This document shows, piece by piece, positions 58,021 to 64,000 of a DNA stretch of 64,000 bases. The translations under genes and the position numbers were made by a program. The DNA comes from Arcuatula senhousia (lineage: Eukaryota; Mollusca; Bivalvia; Mytilida; Mytilidae): assembly GCA_963971305.1 (NCBI GenBank), contig OZ020306.1, forward strand, positions 5,944,842-6,008,841, written 5' to 3'. Each line of letters opens with the position of its first letter. The stretch's first letter is position 1. Below the pieces are notes generated by a model. The model ran no database searches, was not told where the DNA came from, and saw only the letters and a program-made list of their open reading frames with translations.

Positions 58021-59067
58021 TATACGACCGCAAGTTGCGGACGTATAATGGTATGATGCTGTCGTTGTCGTCATCTGCGTTGTCCGCATCGTCGTCGTCT
58101 GCGTTGTCTGTTAACTTTAGTGTTCCCACAATAACTTACATTCTAGTTATCCAATTGCTATGAAATTTCATAATGATGTTCCTTACCATAAAAGGATGGA
58201 TGGGATTGATTTTAGGGGTCCCCCTTTTTTCGTTTAGAAATCAGGGGCCAAAAATGCTACTTTTTTGTTTGTTCCCACAAAAACTTTTGTTCTGGTTAAC
58301 CAAATGCTGTAAAATTTTTACAATATTGTTTCATACCATAAAAGGGTGAATGGGATTGATTTTGGGGTCTCCCCTTTATTTGTTTTTAAATGAGGGGCCC
58401 AAAACGGGGCAAAAATTCAAATTATTTATTTCTTCCCACAATAACTTTGGTTCTGGTTGGTCAATTATTATGAAATTTGACAATGGTATGTCTTACCATT
58501 TTTCCATAACAGGGATTAATTTTGGGGATTCCTTTTTTTTCATTTAGATTTAAAGGGGCCCAAAAGGGGCAAAAAATCGACTTTTTTTATTTCTGGTCAG
58601 ATTTTGAAATTTAATTTTGCAAATTAAGTCTTGTCAAGTGGTGGACAGAAAATTGAGGATTAATTATTGCTTTAGCCCCCTAGTTTTGGAATAGGGGACA
58701 ATAGGAACCAAAGTTGAAACTTTTATCTATTTTTGCAAATAAATTCTTGTTGTGAATTTACCAAATTGAATGTTATTTTTGCAACACTTCCCTCCCCCTA
58801 ATTGCTGCTAGGGGCCAAAAGGAGCAAAAGTGAAAAGGAGTAATGTTTTTGTTACTAAATTATTTGAGTCTGCTTTTGAAAAAAAGAATGAATTTCTTGT
58901 GAAACGTGGACAGATAGTTCACCAAAGGCGGCATGTGTCAGAATACTTAGTCAGTCCACCATGGGCTGCATGTGTCCAGAGCAATTGACTATCCATATTG
59001 GGCCTAAAATGTACAGTGTTCGACATGTTGCGGTTGTATCATGCTGCGCTCGGCGAAGCTTTTTATT
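58021..59067 (+). mobile_element. Helentron-like repeat, family B
   Basis: Starts TATACGACCGCAAGTTGCGGACGTATA (a hairpin, split here as TATACGACCGCAA / TTGCGGACGTATA) and ends TTGCGGTTGTATCATGCTGC, GCTCGGCGAAGC, TTTTTATT. It carries three subrepeats with GGATGGGATTGATTTT. Confidence 0.65.
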
Positions 59068-59487
59068 ATCTAATAACTTTATTCAAATACTATTAACCCA
59101 TAATTGGGTCGCAGTACATTACATACATACATGACATAGATACATAATTAACACAGTACAAAACACATTCAATACATAAATAGACATGGAGAACAATTTT
59201 GAAATAGTGTTAAATTTGTTGTTGTTCCTTCATTTTGTACTTGAAAATCACTTTATGTATATTTCAAATTTTTCCTGTTATGAAACTAATATCATACAGA
59301 GAAGTCCTGTAGAGTTTCTGTAGAAATGTCTTTGAAGTAAATATTTGTGTCAAAGACAATCAAAGTGGATGTCAATCATATTTCTTGTTTTACCTGTCGA
59401 TTCATTGTAGGTAATGCAAGACATTGTAATACTGAATGGGAAGCAGGATTGTAGTTTATCTGTGTTATTGTGTTCTTCCCTTGTTCT
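59068..59487 (-). other. Possible LINE 3' end
   Basis: On the minus strand, around 59200-59068, AATAAAGTTATTAGATAATAAA resembles the AT-rich 3' end of the LINE at 21640. No coding motif is seen, so this is a weak call. Confidence 0.3.
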
Positions 59488-59945
59488 TAAGCTCATCTCA
59501 CAAAGTGAGGGGGCTTATGGGATACCCAAGGTGTTAGCATTGGTCAGTCTTTGCTGGCATCCACTTACTGGTAAGTGCCACATCAATCATATTGATATGG
59601 TAGTTGCACCCTAGCATGTTATAAACATGATACATGCTTCAGATGTTGGCTGTATCCTACTTTTCCACATAGATGACTGCTAACAGAAAAATGGTTTAAG
59701 TTCATTCCTGTTAACTGACAAATGCCACATTATCCATATATTGATAAAGTAGGTGCACCCTAAGATTTTGAGCATCATATGCGTGATTCTAATGATGGCT
59801 GTGACCTTCCTTTTCTGCATAAATGCCCACTTACAGAATATTATGGTTCAAATCCATTCCCTTTAACTAACAAGTGAAACATCAACATCTGGTCAAGTTT
59901 CATTCAACTTGCATTAGACTCGCACATGTAGTCAGCAATTTTTTT
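59488..59945 (+). mobile_element. Repeat related to family P
   Basis: Starts AAGCTCATCTCACAAAGTGAGGGGGCTTATGG (tip and hairpin; GCTC...GAGGGGGCTT). It contains three subrepeats with GCCACATCAATCATATTGAT as in family P. The 3' end is not clear. Confidence 0.5.
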
Positions 59946-59952
59946 TAATTTT

Positions 59953-60435
59953 TAGCTCACCTAGACAGAAGGTCCATGTGAGCTATTACCATCACTTGGT
60001 GTCCATCGTTGTTTCCATTAACAATAAGAGAAACAAGTAGAGAAAAGCTGTTGGTTGCTTAAACCTTCAGCTCATTGAGATTTACAAAAGTCTCCTTTGC
60101 CCTCTAGAATGAAAACTATTGCAGATAAAGAAAATTTGTTGTTTGTTTTACTCTACAGCTCATTAAGTTTTACATAAGTTTTCAATTGGTCAAAGATGTC
60201 AGATGACCCTTTATAGGGGTAATGGCCCTTTAAAGGTAAAATAAAGTTTTTTTTCATGTTTTTGCCCTACAGAATGAAAACTATTGTAGATAGAGAAGAG
60301 CTGTTGCTTTACCAAAGTCTCCCTTTGTTTAATGTTGTCAGATGACCACTTATAAGGGTAACGGTGAGTGTTCATAGATTAGACCCTTGTGGCTTTAGGA
60401 CCATGTGAGCGATTCAGGCTCCTGGGAGCCTCTAG
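59953..60435 (+). mobile_element. Helentron-like repeat, family A, short copy
   Basis: 5' TTTAGCTCACCTAGACAG...TGTGAGCTA, internal TTGTCAGATGACC blocks, 3' GTGAGCGATTCAGGCTCC, GGGAGCC, TCTAGTT. It ends in CTAG, the common Helitron 3' terminus. Confidence 0.65.
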
Positions 60436-61544
60436 TTCCTTTGAACTTTAAATTTTGGGGCAAATCTAAAGCAAGCAGCTCATCAAAACTTGACAGAACT
60501 GGTATGATAAGTGCACCTAAGGATGTTCAGCATGATGCATGATTCCATTATTGGCTGTGACCTACCTTTTCACACAGAAGACCACTTACAATTTTGAAAG
60601 ATAATCTATTCCTTTTTATTGACAATACTAAGTTTGTACTTAATGATTACCTATGTATTAACCAATCTTTGTTGGATTGTTTTACAGAGGAGTGACTTTT
60701 ACAAAACCATTGCTCAGGTTTCTGATTTGTCGTCAAACATGCTGTAGTTAAAAATAAAGCATAAGTTCAAATCCCATTTAAAGGCGTAATAACTCAAAAA
60801 CTATGACAGGCAGTACAAATCTTATAGGTTGTATAAAATTAATAGCTCTACAAAGATCATCATGAGTTTAAGTTTTCATTGGACCCTTTATATGGCAATG
60901 ACCCTATTTAGGTTGTAAATCCTGGTTGTTTTTTTTAAGTTTTGCCTCATAGAGTTTAAACTTTGGCAGATAGAGAAAAACTTTGTACTGCCAGGTCTAT
61001 CTTAGTCATATGATGCCGGCGGCTCCAAAAGGCAATTTTAGGTTCTATTGTTCCAATATATGCTCTTTAAATTAAAATTGTATTTGACATTTCAACCTTT
61101 TGGCTAGAGTGCCTTTAATGAGTCTTAAACAGACAAAACCTGTGTCAGGTGTAGCTAAATTTATTGTCTTTGTCATTTTGACTCAAATAGCTAAACTATA
61201 ATCTCAACTGGGTTAAAGTTACCAGATAACCCACTTTGGGGGGTATGGCCCTTCAAGGTTGAAAAGTGTTTGCCTTATTTAATGAAAACTTTTGCAGATA
61301 GAGAAAAGATAATTGCTAAATGATATGCCCTGAGCTCAAGAAGCTCTTATGCAGACTGCTTTGCATTATACTGAATTAAAACTTTTTGAGTTGTTAATTC
61401 CAAGCTCTACCAAAGTTTTGTAAAAGGCCTTTTACATTTAAATATATTAAGTATCATTTATGACCAGGTGTGATGAAACAGGCACTTGGGAGCCTCTAGT
61501 TGGATTTACCACTATTTTACTACTAAATGCATGGAAGCTATGTA
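60436..61544. other. Intron with worn family A sequence
   Basis: Degenerate family A blocks and a 3' tip GGCACTTGGGAGCCTCTAGTT at about 61481-61501. It contains a dead hammerhead copy. No gene. Confidence 0.45.
61109..61155 (+). ncRNA. Dead hammerhead-ribozyme copy
   Basis: GCCTTTAATGAGTCTTAAAC...AGGTGTAGC aligns with the 18351 ribozyme, but CTGATGA is changed to TTAATGA and GAAA to AAAA, so catalysis is not expected. Stem II and stem I pairing are still traceable. Confidence 0.5.
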
Positions 61545-61683
61545 CAGTCAGAGATCCCACTTGTACAAGTAAACAGATTTTAACTTTTAAGAGTTAAAAT
61601 TGTCTCCCTTATTTTGACTTTCACTAATTCTTGTACAAGTAAAATGATAGAAAACCATTCTTTTCTTTATTATCTTTATCTAG

Positions 61684-62529
61684 TCATGCAATTTACTTTC
61701 ATTCATGATTATTTATATGGCTAATAGTATTAGCAACCTTTACCAGACTGAGATTATCTGTTATCTGTTAAATAGAGCTGCAGTGAATTTGGCTGTACTT
61801 GCAGAACTGGGAATGTATCCAATATCTATTTTAGCCTTGAAATCAGTTGCTGAATATTGGTTACATATTATTAAATCTGAAAATTTACTAGTACATGATG
61901 CCTACAAATCTAATTTTAATTGTCAAGATAGCTTTGCCTCAAAAGTCAAGATATTACTAAATAAACTTAATTTTGATCATGTTTGGGATAATCAAGGTAC
62001 CTTTTCACAAGGTAAATTACTCTCAGCTTTTACAAACAAATTAAATGAAAATTATTTAAAATATTGGAAGAACACTATTTTTGATGACAGTCATTCTGTA
62101 AATGGTCATAAACTTAGAACTTTTAGAAAAATAAAAGAAAACTATGAAATAGATACATATCTAAAATTGGATATAGACAGAGATATAGTTAAAACATTTA
62201 CAAAAATTAAATTAAGCAATAGTAAACTTGCAATAGAAGTTGGGCGTCACACTAAAACCCCACTAGTAAATAGGGAATGTCCATTATGTAAGTCAGGAGT
62301 AGAAGATGAATCTCATTTTTTAATTACTTGTACTTCATTAAATAACATTAGAGAAAAACTTTTCACAGATATATGTGATATTTGCCCCTCTTTTGTTAAT
62401 TTTGATTCAGATGCTAGATTTAAATTTTTATTCAATTGTAAAGATTATGATATTGTAAAAGTCATTGTAATAGGTGTTAATCAAATGTATAAAAGGAGAT
62501 TTGAGTTACTTAATAACTGCAGTGCATAG
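61684..62529 (+). pseudogene. LINE ORF2 C-terminal part
   Basis: The frame is open from 61684 to the TAG at 62527-62529, about 281 codons; the first ATG (61705) is internal, so the true start was lost by 5' truncation. It is Lys/Asn-rich with no RT catalytic motif left. Near the C terminus are REVGRHTKTP-like IEVGRHTKTPLVNRECPLCK and GVEDESHFLITC, the C-x2-C...H-x4-C zinc motif that ends ORF2 proteins of many LINEs. The intact long frame in an AT-rich intron suggests recent insertion. It would encode only the tail of the reverse transcriptase protein. Confidence 0.8.
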
Positions 62530-62648
62530 TAGTAGTCCAACATATAATTGTATTTATTCATTCATTTATTTTGCACCACCTCCTCCAATAATATATTAGA
62601 TATATACGTTAAATATCAATACACAAACTTACTAATCAAACTTGGTAA

Positions 62649-62671
62649 ATTATATATATATATATATATAT
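62649..62671. repeat. (TA)n microsatellite
   Basis: Short TATATA run within the LINE 3' region. Confidence 0.8.
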
Positions 62672-63140
62672 CTTTTGTTATACAGATAATAATGAGGCAT
62701 ATGTCTTAATCACTAGTTTGTATGTTTGTATGTGTATATAATTGTAATTGTATTGGTAACAATCCTGTATTTGGATTTTAGACCAAATAAAAATTCTGTT
62801 CTGTTCTGTTCTGTTATCTTCATTTAATTGAGAAATAATCAACATTTATTGTCCCAAGAGGGCAATTTTCAAAGGCCGTGCGCACCATGAAGACAGCCAT
62901 GCGCATCAGAAATTTTTAATGGACCATAGAGCAGATGATGTAAACATTTAAAGAAAATTATCAGTTTGATTGTAAAAATATTGTGTAACAAGTAAAATGA
63001 GCTCAAAGTTTTTCAAATTTACTTGTATCTATATATAGGTAATTTTTGCTCAGAGAAAAATACTTTACTTAAACAAGTAAATTTTTGTTTACCTAAAGAA
63101 GTAAAATTCTGTTTACTTGTTTAAGTGGGATCTCTGACTG

Positions 63141-64000
63141 ATGTATATGAATTCAGGTTGTAATTTGTTTGATAAGACAAATTGTCAATGTTGTTGACAA
63201 CCTTACAATCAACAAAATCCATAAGAGAAACAACACCATGTGTTATACTATTAGTATACTTATTTAAGGATACAGATGTTTCCAAACCCTATCATAGATG
63301 TCATTATTGACCTAAGAAAAACTATATGGCAGTATAGGCATTTGAGTTTATGCCATCACGATGTTTAAAACCATTGCTGTTGTGGAGACCTTTGTATGTA
63401 AACAATTTCAAGAATCTTCTCCTTACCAAGTTGACTGAAAATTTGTAGTATTGCTTTATGACATGTAACAACAACCCTTATTTTAAAGAATTTTATAAAA
63501 AAAAAACATGGCAACTGTTACAAAAATAGACCATATAGGCTAAAATCACTTCACAATTCATAGCAACATCAGCAACTATAACAGATTGGGAGAAAATGAA
63601 TGATCTTTAGCTCCTCAGAATTGAAAGTTAACAAAAGTTGTCAGATCACTTTTAAAGGTTTGACTACTTTAATAGTGAAAAACTATTTTTTTTCATCAAT
63701 TTTTGCTCTATAGAAATAAAACTATATTTCAGTTAGAGAAAAAAAAACTTTTGCTTGCATAAACAATTTGGCAATTTGCTTAAAAAATCTTCATTATGAT
63801 GGTCTTAAATTAAAAGGGAAAAAAAATGGTGTGTGTTTTCATGTTTTTGCAGATAGAGAAAACCTGTTGATTTGTTGTAGCATGCTAGGCCTCAGTCTCT
63901 ACAATAGTTCTTCATAGCAGTCCGAAAACCGGTGGTATTTAAACAATAGAATGTGAGCTCTTCATCGGAAAAGATAGGAAAGTCAATTCGAATGTTTATC
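63141..64000. other. Intron, worn repeats, no gene
   Basis: From about 63340 degenerate family A-like blocks (AAACATGGCAACTGTTAC; GTTGTCAGATCAC) run to the window end. No exon of the receptor is seen. Confidence 0.45.

Larger units (their letters stand above)
61683..62813 (+). mobile_element. 5'-truncated LINE with (TTCTG)n tail
   Basis: Runs from just after 61682 to a TTCTG tandem tail (about 62793-62813). Near-identical TTATCTTTATCTA (61670-61682) and TTATCTTCATTTA (62814-62826; two mismatches) flank it as a target-site duplication. The 3' UTR has a (TA)n run at 62649-62671 and AATAAAAATTCTG. Microsatellite 3' tails are typical of CR1/L2-type LINEs; the clade is a guess. Confidence 0.75.
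61545..63140. mobile_element. TIR element disrupted by a LINE
   Basis: Inverted ends CAGTCAGAGATCCCACTTG (left) and AAGTGGGATCTCTGACTG (right), continued by ACAAGTAAACAG/CTGTTTACTTGT. A 5-bp ATGTA abuts both ends (61540-61544 and 63141-63145). Inside, apart from the LINE, are further ACAAGTAAA motifs. Superfamily unknown. Confidence 0.65.

Overview
The window looks like intronic DNA of a metazoan nuclear-receptor gene, most likely from a bivalve mollusc and probably a Mytilus-type mussel. The reasons are spliced exons with GT/AG borders, an HR96-type nuclear-receptor DNA-binding domain, very AT-rich non-coding DNA packed with short non-autonomous transposons, LINE 3' fragments, and hammerhead-ribozyme relics of the kind described in mussel retrozymes. 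The species assignment is inference; no database was searched.

Host gene. Two exons on the + strand appear to belong to one gene. One is 8233-8430, a candidate amino-terminal exon that ends in a strong CAG|GTAAGT donor. The other is 56739-56894, the first zinc finger of an HR96/NR1J-type receptor. Both are phase 0 at the shared junction, so if they are adjacent exons the intron is about 48.3 kb. The rest of the receptor is not seen and should lie beyond 64000. No other host gene is supported.

Layout. 1-1224 is simple-repeat flank. 1225-7918 is a 6.7-kb DNA transposon with about 355-bp terminal inverted repeats built from CAGAC minirepeats and a 6-bp target duplication. 9064-16870 is a nearly complete Ty3/gypsy-type LTR retrotransposon, antisense to the gene, with gag, pol and an unusual third zinc-finger ORF. 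16875-49346 is an intronic mosaic of nested short elements: hAT-like MITEs, a retrozyme with an intact hammerhead core at 18351-18397, LINE 3' ends, and at least seven families that share a Helentron-like architecture (5' terminal repeat, subterminal inverted copy near the 3' end, 3' hairpin, CTTGTT or CTAGTT end). 49347-52937 is a 28-bp minisatellite of roughly 128 units containing a 934-bp higher-order duplication. 53431-55383 is a Helentron-like element with a nested second family that carries five perfect inverted AGGTCA sites (IR3, consensus oestrogen-response-element type) at 144-146-bp spacing. 55384-64000 holds the receptor exon, more of the same repeats, and a MITE carrying a 5'-truncated LINE.

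The most notable observations are: a hammerhead ribozyme family; transposon-borne nuclear-receptor response elements inside a nuclear-receptor intron; an LTR element whose third ORF has no ATG and opens exactly at a splice acceptor; the CAGAC-TIR transposon; and the Helentron-like cohort. Boundaries of short elements come from eye alignment and may be off by several bases.
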